64,000 nt of DNA from Microbacterium sp. MAH-37 (GTDB lineage Bacteria; Actinomycetota; Actinomycetes; Actinomycetales; Microbacteriaceae), in contig NZ_WSEN01000006.1 of the NCBI RefSeq assembly GCF_009758255.1, positions 248,001-312,000 of the forward strand, in the 5' to 3' direction. Position numbers and translations under genes: made by a program. Below the pieces are notes generated by a model. It saw only the letters and a program-made list of their open reading frames with translations, had not been told where the DNA came from and did not search any database. This document shows, piece by piece, positions 9,168-17,657 of this stretch. The number at the start of each line of letters is the position of its first letter. Positions within the stretch are counted from its first letter, which is position 1.

Positions 9168-10155
9168 TCTGACGGGCCCTCGGGTCGATGAACCCGTACA
9201 ACAGGTCCATGAAGAAGTTGGCGCCGAGCACGGCGATGGTGATGACGAGGAACAGGCCCTGCATCAGCGCGTAGTCGTTGTTGGTCACGGCCTGGAACAT
9301 CAGCTTGCCGATGCCCGGGTAGGTGAACACCTGCTCCATGACGATCGAGCCGGCGACGACGAACCCGAGCGAGATCGAGAACCCCGCGATCGAGGGGATC
9401 GCCGCGTTCCGGGCGGCGTAGGTGGTCATGATGCGCCGGGGCCGGAGTCCCTTCGCCTCGGCCGTGATGACGTAGTCCTCGGCGAGGGTGGAGACCATCA
9501 TGTTGCGCATACCGAACATCCACCCGCCCACCGAGCTGATCACGATCGTGATCGCCGGGAGGATCGCGTGGGCCACGGCGTCGCTGAAGAACGCCCATGA
9601 CGCCTCGGGACCGTCGGGGAACTCGAAGACGTCGTAGCCGCCGAAGATCGGGAACCAGCCCAGCGTCACCGCGAAGACGAACACCAGGATCAGCGCCATC
9701 CAGAAATACGGGATCGACTGCAGGACCGTGGAGGCGGGGATCAGGTGGTCGACCCAGGTGCCGCGCTTCCAGCCCGTCCAGGCGCCGAGGACGATGCCGA
9801 GGACGAATGAGATCACCGTGGCGGTGCCGATGAGGACCAGCGTCCAGGGCAGCGCCTCGGCGATCAGCTCCGAGACCGGAGTCGGGAACTTGGTGACGGA
9901 CACGCCCAGATCGCCGCGGAGCATCTGGCCCCAGTACTGGAAGTACTGCTGCCACAGCGGTGCGTCGTCACCACCGAGCAGCATCTTGATGTTGCGGATG
10001 GTGGTGGCGGAGACGTCACCGCCGGCGCGCTGCATCTTGGCGATCATGATGTCCGCCGGGTTCCCCGGCATGAGCCGGGGAAGCAGGAAGTTGAGGGAGA
10101 TCGCGGCCCACAGTGTGAATGCGTAGAACCCGATCCTTCGTGCGTAGAACTTCAT
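9160..10155 (-). CDS. ABC transporter permease (DppB-like)
   Basis: Partner permease of the Dpp-type importer, 331 aa. It opens MKFYARRIGFYAFTLWA with a first membrane helix, then the DppB hallmark LPRLMPGNPAD, and ends with helices around GSIVMEQVFTYPGIG and the C-terminal LYGFIDPRAR. The family includes both peptide and beta-glucoside or oligosaccharide importers, and the shared promoter motifs with the neighbouring sugar operon favour a carbohydrate. It begins 53 nt after the SBP gene. Confidence 0.94.
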   Translation of the reverse strand: MKFYARRIGFYAFTLWAAISLNFLLPRLMPGNPADIMIAKMQRAGGDVSATTIRNIKMLLGGDDAPLWQQYFQYWGQMLRGDLGVSVTKFPTPVSELIAEALPWTLVLIGTATVISFVLGIVLGAWTGWKRGTWVDHLIPASTVLQSIPYFWMALILVFVFAVTLGWFPIFGGYDVFEFPDGPEASWAFFSDAVAHAILPAITIVISSVGGWMFGMRNMMVSTLAEDYVITAEAKGLRPRRIMTTYAARNAAIPSIAGFSISLGFVVAGSIVMEQVFTYPGIGKLMFQAVTNNDYALMQGLFLVITIAVLGANFFMDLLYGFIDPRARQNV

Positions 10156-10208
10156 CTCACGGACACCTTGACTTCCTGCTTCCCCTTCACTGCCTCACGT
10201 CCTCCGGA

Positions 10209-11900
10209 TCACTCGACCGGCTTCAGGTGCTGCAGGATGTAGCCCGCGGCGACGGCACCCCAGGACGGCGGGAAGGCGTAGAGGTCGTCCTCGGTCGCCC
10301 AGCCCGTGTACTCCTTGGAGTTGTAGAAGGTCTGCGTCGCGTTGATCACCAGCGGGATGTACGGCAGGTCGCGCACGATCTCGGTCTGGATCGTGGCGTA
10401 CAGCTGCTTGCGCGTCGCCTCGTCGTTCGTCGGGATGGCCTGCTGAATGGCGGCGTCCACCTTCGGGTTGCTGTACCGGCTGAAGTTCCAGCGGCCTGCC
10501 GGGACTTCCTCGCCCACCTTGGCGGTCGAGCCGACGGCGGTGCCGCCGAACCAGTCACGGTAGATCTGGAACGGGTCGGCGACGGAGGTGCCGACGACGC
10601 CGCCGACGATCAGGTTGTACGAACCGCTCTGACGCGCGTCCGAGAACTCCTGCCACTGCACGGTCGAGACGTTGAGCTTGATGCCCGCGGTCTTGGCCTG
10701 CTCGGCGATCAGCTTCGCCGCGTCGTTGTAGTCGGTCCAGCCGTCCACGGAGATGAGGTTCATCTCGAGGACCTTTCCGTCCTTGGTGTAGAAGCCGTCC
10801 GAGCCCTTGGTGTAACCGGCCGCCTCGAGGATCTCGCCGGCCTCCTCCGGAGCCGCCTCCTGCGGGCTGACCTTGTTCGCCGGGTCGGCCACCCACTTCT
10901 CGTCACGCGGCATCAGCGCGAACGTGGGCGAGATGTCGCCGGTCATGCCGACGAACGCCTTCTCCTTGATGACGCCGCGGTTGACCGCGACGTTCAGAGC
11001 CTGACGCACGGCGACGTCGGTCTGCGCACCCGTGCAGCCGAGGTCGGCGTTGGAGCAGGTGTAGAGCACCGTCGGGTCCTGCGGCGTGTTCAGCCACTCG
11101 ATCTTGCCGTTCTTGGTGACATCGCCCGGGTTGGGGATGAACATGCCGGTCCAGTCGAGCTTGCCTGCGGCGAGAAGGTCCTGTGCGGTCTGGTTGTTGT
11201 CGACCGCGATGTACTGCACCTTCCTCACGGCGAGGTCGTCGGCGCCGCGGAACTCCTTGTTGGCGACCAGCGTGTACGACTCGCTCGTCGTCTTGGAGAC
11301 GACGTAGGGGCCCGATCCGACCGGCTCCTCGTTCGCGAAGTTCGCGAAGTCGGTGATCGACTCCCAGATGTGCTTCGGCAGGATGTACGTCGAGCCCATG
11401 CGCTGGAACTCGGTGGTGTACTGCGCGACGCCGTAGGTGAGGACGACGGTCGTGTCGTCGGTCGCCTCAGCCGAGACCAGGCCGTTGCCCTCGGGGTTGT
11501 TCGCCGAGTAGTTGAACGTGAACGCGACGTCCTCGGCGGTCAGCGGCTTGCCGTCGGACCACTTCAGTCCGCTCTTGAGCTTGACGGTGATCTGGGTGCC
11601 GTCCTCGTTGTACTCGAACGAGTCGCCGAGCAGGCCGACCGGCTTCTCGTCGGCCGTCTTGTTGTAGAAGAACAGCGGCTCGTAGATCGGACCGAGCGCG
11701 CCGTGGAGCACGGTCGGCGCGAACGGGTTGTAGTTGGGCTTGATCGGGGTGGTGCTGCCCGCCCAGACCCGCAGAGCGCGGTCGCTCGACCCGCTCGAAC
11801 CATCGTTGCCGCCGGCCGGCGTGCAGCCGGTCAGCGCAAGTGCGAGCGCCGAGGCCCCCGCGATTCCGGTCAGCGCAAGACGCGCGACATTACGACTCAT
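10209..11900 (-). CDS. ABC transporter substrate-binding lipoprotein (family 5, Dpp-type operon)
   Basis: Extracellular binding lipoprotein heading the Dpp-type operon, 563 aa. The ATG at 11900 (MSRNVARLALTG) follows a purine-rich GAGAGGAAAAGAG site. An in-frame ATG at 11957 would place residues before the signal peptide and is rejected. The lipobox LTGC is at about residue 25, followed by a Gly/Ser linker and the SBP-5 body (LTAEDVAFTFNYS, GSGPYVV). Two operator-like motifs lie 70-145 nt upstream. The ligand may be an oligosaccharide rather than a peptide, because the adjacent CUT1 operon has the same promoter architecture. Confidence 0.94.
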   Translation of the reverse strand: MSRNVARLALTGIAGASALALALTGCTPAGGNDGSSGSSDRALRVWAGSTTPIKPNYNPFAPTVLHGALGPIYEPLFFYNKTADEKPVGLLGDSFEYNEDGTQITVKLKSGLKWSDGKPLTAEDVAFTFNYSANNPEGNGLVSAEATDDTTVVLTYGVAQYTTEFQRMGSTYILPKHIWESITDFANFANEEPVGSGPYVVSKTTSESYTLVANKEFRGADDLAVRKVQYIAVDNNQTAQDLLAAGKLDWTGMFIPNPGDVTKNGKIEWLNTPQDPTVLYTCSNADLGCTGAQTDVAVRQALNVAVNRGVIKEKAFVGMTGDISPTFALMPRDEKWVADPANKVSPQEAAPEEAGEILEAAGYTKGSDGFYTKDGKVLEMNLISVDGWTDYNDAAKLIAEQAKTAGIKLNVSTVQWQEFSDARQSGSYNLIVGGVVGTSVADPFQIYRDWFGGTAVGSTAKVGEEVPAGRWNFSRYSNPKVDAAIQQAIPTNDEATRKQLYATIQTEIVRDLPYIPLVINATQTFYNSKEYTGWATEDDLYAFPPSWGAVAAGYILQHLKPVE

Positions 11901-11968
11901 TCTCTTTTCCTCTCGGTGCTGCTTTGCAGGAGGGGTGACCTCCGTCATGGAGGACAAGCCCGAATGGG

Positions 11969-12045
11969 TTTGTTAGGACAGCAACCTAACAAACTCGTCC
12001 GGGTCGGAACAAGGGCTCCCCGAGGGGGTTCGATAACGTTTCGGA
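11969..12045 (-). promoter_or_regulatory. promoter with ROK-like inverted repeat and LacI-like site (Dpp-type operon)
   Basis: A perfect inverted repeat TTTGTTAGG-N7-CCTAACAAA covers 11969-11993. Inside it, minus-strand TAGGTT (11988 to 11983) can serve as the -10, with TTGTTC at 12012-12007 as a weak -35 (18-nt spacer). About 57 nt upstream, centre to centre, lies GATAACGTTTCGGA (12032-12045) with an AACGTT core typical of LacI-family operators. The same two motifs recur before the CUT1 SBP gene. No clear terminator separates the CUT1 operon from this promoter. Confidence 0.7.
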
Positions 12046-12104
12046 CTCGGCCCCAGAACCCCGGTGGAACCCGCCAGGGCACGACGAGGACTCTGAGACG
12101 GGCG

Positions 12105-13031
12105 TCAGCCCTTGACGGCACCCGCCACGAGGCCGCTCGTCATGCGGCCCTGGACGATCACGAAGAAGATGATCACGGGGATCGCGACGATGGCGGACGC
12201 CGCCATCACCTGCCCCCAGTTGATCGCCTCGGTCTGGCTCTGTTGCACGAAGCCACGCAGCCAGAGCGGCAGGGTGCGGTTGTTCTCCATGATCACCAAC
12301 GCGACGGTGAACTCGTTCCAGCACTGCAGGAAGGCGAACACGCCGGTCGCCACCAGCCCCGGAGCGAGCAGCGGGAAGGTGATGCGGATGAACGCCTGTG
12401 TGCGGCTCAGGCCGTCGATCATCGCGGCTTCCTCGAGCTCTGCCGGCACCCCGGCGACGAAGCCGCGCAGCATCCAGATCGTGAACGGCACGACGGCCGC
12501 GACATACAGGATGCTGAGCCCCAGCACATTGCTGAGCAGACCGAGGCTGGACATCATCTTGTACTGCGCGATGAACAGGCCCTCGGCAGGCAGCATCTGG
12601 ATGAGGAGGATCGTCACGATGAACGTGACGCGACCTTTGAACTTGAACCGGCTGATCGCGATGGCCGCCAGGAACGCGAAGACCAGGCAGACCGCCACGG
12701 AGAGCAGCGTGACCGAGACGCTCACCCCCAGGGCCGAGAAGAACGCCGGGGTCAGCACGTTCTGGAAATTGTTGAACGTGCCTCCTATCGGGAGGAACGT
12801 CGGGGTCCTCGACTCCAGGGTCGCCGCCGAGAGCATGGACGAGTTGATCATCCAGTACACGGGGAAGGCCCACGCGACGGCGAGCACCAGCGCGAGCGCG
12901 CTGAGCAGCCAGGTGGATGCCCGGAACCGACGGCGCTTGCGCGGGATGCGGTCCGCGGGTGCGGCGTCTTCGGCGGGGTAGGCGCTCTCGAGTCGTTCGG
13001 CGACGACAGCGGTGTCTGCTGCGGTGGTCAC
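12105..13031 (-). CDS. carbohydrate ABC transporter permease (CUT1, MalG-like)
   Basis: Second membrane subunit of a CUT1 sugar importer, 308 aa. The GTG at 13031 (VTTAADTAVVAERLE) overlaps the stop of the first permease (GTGA). A basic stretch IPRKRRRFR precedes the first helix, then MINSSML and the coupling loop ELEEAAMIDGLSRTQAFIRITFPLLAPG, the classical EAA motif of MalG relatives. No ATPase is encoded in the operon, as is usual when a shared MsiK-type ATPase is used. Confidence 0.95.
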   Translation of the reverse strand: MTTAADTAVVAERLESAYPAEDAAPADRIPRKRRRFRASTWLLSALALVLAVAWAFPVYWMINSSMLSAATLESRTPTFLPIGGTFNNFQNVLTPAFFSALGVSVSVTLLSVAVCLVFAFLAAIAISRFKFKGRVTFIVTILLIQMLPAEGLFIAQYKMMSSLGLLSNVLGLSILYVAAVVPFTIWMLRGFVAGVPAELEEAAMIDGLSRTQAFIRITFPLLAPGLVATGVFAFLQCWNEFTVALVIMENNRTLPLWLRGFVQQSQTEAINWGQVMAASAIVAIPVIIFFVIVQGRMTSGLVAGAVKG

Positions 13032-13981
13032 TGGGTCTCCTCCTTGATGAGGCTGCGCACGTAGAACCAGCTCAGCGCGATCGTGATGGCGAGGACGAAG
13101 ATCGACATGGCCGCTCCCCCGCCGAAGTCCATGCCGGCCACGCCGGTCTTGTAGATGTAGGTGCCGAGCAGGTCGTAGTCGGTCGACTTGGGGCCGGCGT
13201 CCTGCAGCAGGGTGATCTGCGCGAACACGCGCAGATCCCAGATGAGGTTCAGCAGCAGCACGATCGCGATCACGGGTTTGAGCACCGGGTACATGATGTG
13301 CCGGAACCGCTGGAAGGCTCCGGCGCCGTCGAGCTGCGCGGCCTCGAGGACCTCGCCGGAGACCTGGGTGAGGCCGGCGTAGGCGGAGAACGCCACGAAG
13401 GGGACCGACATCCAGGTGATGATGATCGACGCGACGATGAAGAACAGCAGCGGCGTCGTGCCGATCCAGTTGAAGTTTCCGATGTCGACGCCGGGGATGA
13501 GGTTGATCAGGTAGTTGATCACGCCCTTGCGTCGATCGAAGAGCCAGATCCACACGGTCATGGCGGCGATGACGGGCATGGCCCACGCCAGCAGCAGGGC
13601 GATCTGCAGGATGAACCGGAACGCGGCGGGGACCTTGGTCATCAGCAGCGCCATCAGCACGCCGACCACGACGGTGATGAAGGCGGTGACCAGGCAGAAC
13701 AGCACCGACCGGAAGGTGACCTCCCAGAACGTGGGGTTCTGCGCGATGGCGATGTAGTTGTCGAACCAGACGAAGTCGGGAGCCTTGCCGCCGAGCTGCT
13801 GCAGGGCGCCGTACTTCTGGAACGAGGTGACGATCTGCCACCCGACCGGATACCCCATGCCGAGCAGGAGCACGAGCACTGCGCCGGTGATGAGTGCATA
13901 GGGCGCCCAGTTCTTGCGGCGCTCAGGCGCCGGGGGCGCCTGCTTCGGGGGCGCCTGCGTGGGGACTGCAGTGGATGTCAT
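13028..13981 (-). CDS. carbohydrate ABC transporter permease (CUT1, MalF-like)
   Basis: First membrane subunit of the CUT1 importer. The ATG at 13981 (MTSTAVPTQ) gives 317 aa. An alternative ATG at 14038 adds 19 residues, and neither has a strong ribosome site. A proline-rich cytoplasmic start is followed by six predicted helices. The coupling loop is VLEAAQLDGAGAFQRFRHIMYPVLKPV. It lies 79 nt after the SBP gene and overlaps the second permease by 4 nt. Confidence 0.94.
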   Translation of the reverse strand: MTSTAVPTQAPPKQAPPAPERRKNWAPYALITGAVLVLLLGMGYPVGWQIVTSFQKYGALQQLGGKAPDFVWFDNYIAIAQNPTFWEVTFRSVLFCLVTAFITVVVGVLMALLMTKVPAAFRFILQIALLLAWAMPVIAAMTVWIWLFDRRKGVINYLINLIPGVDIGNFNWIGTTPLLFFIVASIIITWMSVPFVAFSAYAGLTQVSGEVLEAAQLDGAGAFQRFRHIMYPVLKPVIAIVLLLNLIWDLRVFAQITLLQDAGPKSTDYDLLGTYIYKTGVAGMDFGGGAAMSIFVLAITIALSWFYVRSLIKEETQ

Positions 13982-14060
13982 GGAATCGCGAAACCCGTCT
14001 CTGGAAGGGGAGATGACGACGGTGCGGGGGCCGGACACTGCCCGACCCCCGCGAGAGGCA

Positions 14061-15401
14061 TCAGCCGTTGATGATGCCGTTGATCTTGCTGTCGTATTCC
14101 TTTGCCAGGGAGGCGGTGTCGCCGCCCTCGGCGATCTTGCCGAAGAACTCCTCGAGGATCTTCTGGCCCTCGACCGCGGCCCAGCCCGGAGCGGCCGGGG
14201 TCAGCTTGGAGCCCAGCGCCGAGTCGACCAGCGCCTTGGCGAACTGGTCGGTGCCCAGCTGCGCGACGTACTTGGTGTTCGCCGGGCCGAGGCCGTTCTT
14301 GGCGAGCAGCGTCTGGTAGTCCTCGGAGAAGATGATCCGCATCAGCTCCTTGGCACCGGCTTGCTTGGTGCTCTTCGCGGAGATGGCGATGTTCGAGCCA
14401 CCCGCGAAGACCGGCGCCACGGTGCCGGCCTCGACGCCCGGAAGCGGGAACACGCCGAAGGTGGCGTCGTTCCACTCGCGCTTCTCGTTGCCCTTGTCGT
14501 CGTCACCCTTGTAATCGCCGACCGACCAGTGCGCCCAGCCCGGCGCGATGATCGTCGCCGCGGTGGGGGCGGCGCCGTCCTTGTCGTTGTTGATGTTCAC
14601 CCACGGGGTGGAGTCGTCCTCGGTGGCCGGAGCGTTCGACGCGTTCTTGAACAGCTCCTGGAACTGCTTCAGACCGACCTGCGTCTTCTCGCTGGACAGC
14701 GTGGAGACCCACTTGTCGCCGTCCTTCTCCGCCAGCTCTCCGCCGTTCGCGAAGACCCAGGAGACACCGTTGCGCCAGTCCTGGCCGCCGATGTAGAAGC
14801 CGGACTGACCGGCCGTCTTCAGCTTGGCGACGTCGGCGTTGAACTCGTCCAGGGTGGAGGGGACCTCGAGGCCCGCGGCCTCCCAGATGTCCTTGCGGTA
14901 GGTGATGTACCGCGAGCCGAAGTAGTAGGGCAGCGCGTACTGCTTGCCGTCGACCGTGCCGACGTCGACGAACGACTTCAGCAGGTCGTCACCGCCGAGG
15001 TCCTGGTAGATGCCGCTCAGGTCGGCGAAGGCGCCGGCGGTGGTGAAGGTCGGCGACCAGGTGTTGCCGATCTCGGTGACGTCGGGGGTGTTCTTCGCGT
15101 CGGGCAGCTGGTTGGTCAGCTTGGTGAGCGCGTCGGTCCAGTCCTGCTGCTGGATGGTCAGCTCGCCGCCGGTGGCCGCCTTGTACTCCTTGACCAGGTA
15201 GTCGCGGGCCTCCTGGGGGGTGTCTCCACCCATGACCCAGAAGGTGATGTCCTGGTTCTTCGCGCCCTTCGTGTCGAAGCCGCTGGCCGCGGCTCCGGCG
15301 CTGCTGTCGCCGTTGGTCGAGCAGCCGGTCAGGGCGATCGCGAGGACCGAGGCCCCCGCGAGCGCGGTGAGCGCGAGGCTGCGCTTGCCGTTTCGGATCA
15401 T
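14061..15401 (-). CDS. carbohydrate ABC transporter substrate-binding lipoprotein (CUT1, SBP family 1)
   Basis: Binding lipoprotein of the CUT1 sugar importer, 446 aa. The ATG at 15401 (MIRNGKRSLALTALAG) lies 4 nt after an AGGA in AGGAAACACAGGA. The lipobox LTGC is at about residue 27. The mature domain shows family-1 features such as ITFWVMGGDTPQEA, LTIQQQDWTDALTKL and FAGGSNIAIS. It heads the operon with two permeases. The sugar is not evident from sequence. Confidence 0.95.
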   Translation of the reverse strand: MIRNGKRSLALTALAGASVLAIALTGCSTNGDSSAGAAASGFDTKGAKNQDITFWVMGGDTPQEARDYLVKEYKAATGGELTIQQQDWTDALTKLTNQLPDAKNTPDVTEIGNTWSPTFTTAGAFADLSGIYQDLGGDDLLKSFVDVGTVDGKQYALPYYFGSRYITYRKDIWEAAGLEVPSTLDEFNADVAKLKTAGQSGFYIGGQDWRNGVSWVFANGGELAEKDGDKWVSTLSSEKTQVGLKQFQELFKNASNAPATEDDSTPWVNINNDKDGAAPTAATIIAPGWAHWSVGDYKGDDDKGNEKREWNDATFGVFPLPGVEAGTVAPVFAGGSNIAISAKSTKQAGAKELMRIIFSEDYQTLLAKNGLGPANTKYVAQLGTDQFAKALVDSALGSKLTPAAPGWAAVEGQKILEEFFGKIAEGGDTASLAKEYDSKINGIING

Positions 15402-15446
15402 TCCTGTGTTTCCTCTCGGTGCTGCACTGCAGAGATGGGTGGAGGT

Positions 15447-15521
15447 TTTGTTAGGACAGTAACCTAACAAACTCCGACGGCGTGTCAAAGGCAGATCGGC
15501 CGTGAGAGATAACGTTTCGGA
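15447..15521 (-). promoter_or_regulatory. promoter with ROK-like inverted repeat and LacI-like site (CUT1 operon)
   Basis: TTTGTTAGG-N7-CCTAACAAA at 15447-15471 repeats the element at 11969 with one change in the spacer. TTGACA (15488 to 15483) and TAGGTT (15466 to 15461), 16 nt apart, form a good promoter whose -10 is buried in the repeat, as expected of a repressor site. GATAACGTTTCGGA at 15508-15521 lies upstream with 55-nt centre spacing. Confidence 0.72.
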
Positions 15522-15568
15522 TTCGGAAGGCTCACGGGCCGCGTGCGCGCACCGCATAGGCTCGAGGC

Positions 15569-16234
15569 GTGAGCCCCAGAAGCACCGAGGACGACGCCAT
15601 CCGCGTCGCCGTCTCCACCGTGATCTTCTCGCTGCGCTCGGCACCGGACGGCGATCGCCTGATGCTCCCGCTGGTGCGCCGCACGCGCGACCCGTATCTG
15701 GGCATGTGGGCACTCCCCGGAGGGTGGCTCGACCCCGCCGAGGACCTCGACACCGCCGCCTCCCGGACCCTGGCGGAGACGACCGCGCTGATGCCGAGCT
15801 ACCTCGAACAGCTGTACACGTTCGGCGAGGTCGACCGCTCGCCGTCCCGTGTCGTCTCGATCGTGTACTGGGCACTGCTGCGCTCGGACCTCGTCGATGC
15901 CCAGCGCTCGTCGGCCGACGCCCCCGAGAACGTCGAGTGGTTCGACGTCGACGACCTGCCGACCCTCGCGTTCGACCACAACCGCATCGCCGAATACGCC
16001 CTGTGGCGACTGCGCAACAAGGTCGGCTACAGCCGGATCGCTGCGGGCCTGCTGCCGGACGAGTTCACGCTGTCCGAGCTGCGAGAGGTCTACGAGGCGG
16101 TGCTGGGGCGCCGCCTCGACCCCTCCAACTTCCGCCGCCTGCTGGAGGGAACGGACGAACTCGTGCCCACGGAGTCGTTCCGCACCGGCAAGCACCGCCC
16201 CGCGCGCCTGTTCCGCCGCAACCCCGACGCCTGA
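15569..16234 (+). CDS. nrtR: NrtR/NdnR-type Nudix-family transcriptional regulator of NAD synthesis
   Basis: Probable repressor of the adjacent nad operon, 221 aa. Residues 1 to about 150 form a Nudix fold and the rest a winged-helix domain (FTLSELREVYEAVLG). The Nudix box GGWLDPAEDLDTAASRTLAETT has lost the catalytic REUXEE glutamates, the usual state of NrtR proteins, which sense ADP-ribose-type NAD metabolites instead of hydrolysing them. The GTG start is preceded by TAGGCT (15557-15562) and 6 nt, so the mRNA is probably leaderless. The order regulator-nadA-nadB-nadC-nadS resembles the NdnR-controlled cluster of corynebacteria. Confidence 0.88.
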   Translation: MSPRSTEDDAIRVAVSTVIFSLRSAPDGDRLMLPLVRRTRDPYLGMWALPGGWLDPAEDLDTAASRTLAETTALMPSYLEQLYTFGEVDRSPSRVVSIVYWALLRSDLVDAQRSSADAPENVEWFDVDDLPTLAFDHNRIAEYALWRLRNKVGYSRIAAGLLPDEFTLSELREVYEAVLGRRLDPSNFRRLLEGTDELVPTESFRTGKHRPARLFRRNPDA

Positions 16235-16277
16235 CACCGGATACGCCCCGGTCGCCGGTTCGCTGGCGTCACACCGA

Positions 16278-16340
16278 TTGCACTTCTGGTCAGACCGACA
16301 TAATCTGTTCTCGCACAGTAAGTGTCACAGCGACCAGAAG
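16278..16340 (+). promoter_or_regulatory. nadA promoter with flanking inverted repeat
   Basis: TTGCAC (16278-16283), a 17-nt spacer and TAATCT (16301-16306) form a clear promoter. CTTCTGGTC (16283-16291) and its exact complement GACCAGAAG (16332-16340) flank the -10 and start site. They are a candidate operator pair for the linked NrtR-like protein, which would imply looping or two half-occupied sites. This is inference. Confidence 0.6.
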
Positions 16341-16346
16341 GTTCTC

Positions 16347-17657
16347 ATGTCATCGCTCCCCCTTCTCGACCCCTCCGTCGACCACGCGCTGCAGCTGATC
16401 GTCACCGGCGTCTCCACCGAGGAGACCTGCACGACCGACCTCGCCGCAGGGCCCTGGGACTTCGACACCCGCCCGGGGTACGGACCCGGCTCGTCGATGG
16501 GCGACGTCATCCCCACAGGGGCTCCGCACCAGGGCGCACTGCCGGCGGCGTACCGCGACGCGTCAGAGGATGAGCTCGAGGACCGCATCCGCGCCGCGAA
16601 GCAGACACTCGGCGACCGCGTGGTCGTGCTGGGTCACTTCTATCAGCGCGAGGAGGTGGTGCGTCACGCCGACTACGTGGGCGACTCGTTCCAGCTCGCG
16701 CAGGCGGCGCTCGACCGCCCCGAGGCCGAGGCGATCGTGTTCTGCGGCGTGCACTTCATGGCCGAGACCGCCGATCTGCTCTCCAGCCCCGATCAGGCCG
16801 TCATCCTGCCGAACCTCGCCGCCGGCTGCTCGATGGCCGACATGGCCGACATCGACCAGGTCGAGGACTGCTGGGAGCAGCTCGCCGACATCTACGGTCC
16901 GCTCGACGAGCAGGACGCCGACGGACTCGTCCCCGTCGTGCCCGTGACGTACATGAACTCCTCCGCTGCGATCAAGGGCTTCGTGGGCAGACACGGCGGC
17001 ATCGTATGCACGTCGTCGAACGCGAAGACGGTGCTGGAGTGGGCGTTCGCCCGCGGGCGCCGAGTGCTGTTCTTCCCCGATCAGCATCTGGGCCGCAACA
17101 CCGCGAAGGCGATGGGCGTGCCGCTGGAGCGGATGCCGCTCTGGAACCCGCGGAAGGCACTCGGCGGATCGACGCCCGCGGAGCTGGAGGACGCCCGGGT
17201 GCTGCTGTGGCACGGGTTCTGCTCCGTGCACCGCCGCTTCACGACCGCACAGATCGAGCAGGCCCGGATCGAGCACCCCGGCGTGCGCGTGATCGTGCAC
17301 CCGGAGTGCCCGATGGAGGTCGTCGACGCCGCGGACGAGGCCGGCTCCACTGCGTACATCCGCCGGGCGATCGAGGAGGCGACCGAGCCCACGACCTTCG
17401 CGATCGGCACCGAGATCAACCTGGTGCGGCGCCTCGCCGCGCAGCATCCGCAGCACGAGATCTTCTGCCTCGATCCCGTCGTCTGCCCGTGCTCGACGAT
17501 GTACCGCATCCATCCCGGCTACCTCGCCTGGGTGCTCGAGGAGCTCGTCGCCGGACGCACCGTGAACCGCATCTCGGTGGCGGCCGATGTCGCCGAGCCC
17601 GCACGGGTCGCCCTGGAGCGGATGCTCGCGGCGAAGCCGGAGGCGGCGAGCGCATGA
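16347..17657 (+). CDS. nadA: quinolinate synthase NadA
   Basis: [4Fe-4S] enzyme that condenses iminoaspartate with dihydroxyacetone phosphate to quinolinate, 436 aa. The ATG at 16347 (MSSLPLLDPSV) follows GAAGG. Conserved features are LGHFYQREEVVRHAD, FCGVHFMAE, GIVCTSSNA, VHPECPMEVV and DPVVCPCSTMYRIHP. The cysteines in the second, third and fourth of these include the expected cluster ligands. The N-terminal extension of about 70 residues is typical of the actinobacterial form. It overlaps nadB by 4 nt. Confidence 0.97.
   Translation: MSSLPLLDPSVDHALQLIVTGVSTEETCTTDLAAGPWDFDTRPGYGPGSSMGDVIPTGAPHQGALPAAYRDASEDELEDRIRAAKQTLGDRVVVLGHFYQREEVVRHADYVGDSFQLAQAALDRPEAEAIVFCGVHFMAETADLLSSPDQAVILPNLAAGCSMADMADIDQVEDCWEQLADIYGPLDEQDADGLVPVVPVTYMNSSAAIKGFVGRHGGIVCTSSNAKTVLEWAFARGRRVLFFPDQHLGRNTAKAMGVPLERMPLWNPRKALGGSTPAELEDARVLLWHGFCSVHRRFTTAQIEQARIEHPGVRVIVHPECPMEVVDAADEAGSTAYIRRAIEEATEPTTFAIGTEINLVRRLAAQHPQHEIFCLDPVVCPCSTMYRIHPGYLAWVLEELVAGRTVNRISVAADVAEPARVALERMLAAKPEAASA

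Noticed and set aside
10119..13064. 981-aa open frame on the plus strand
   Set aside because: It runs antisense through the SBP, an operator region and the CUT1 permease, with no recognisable motif.
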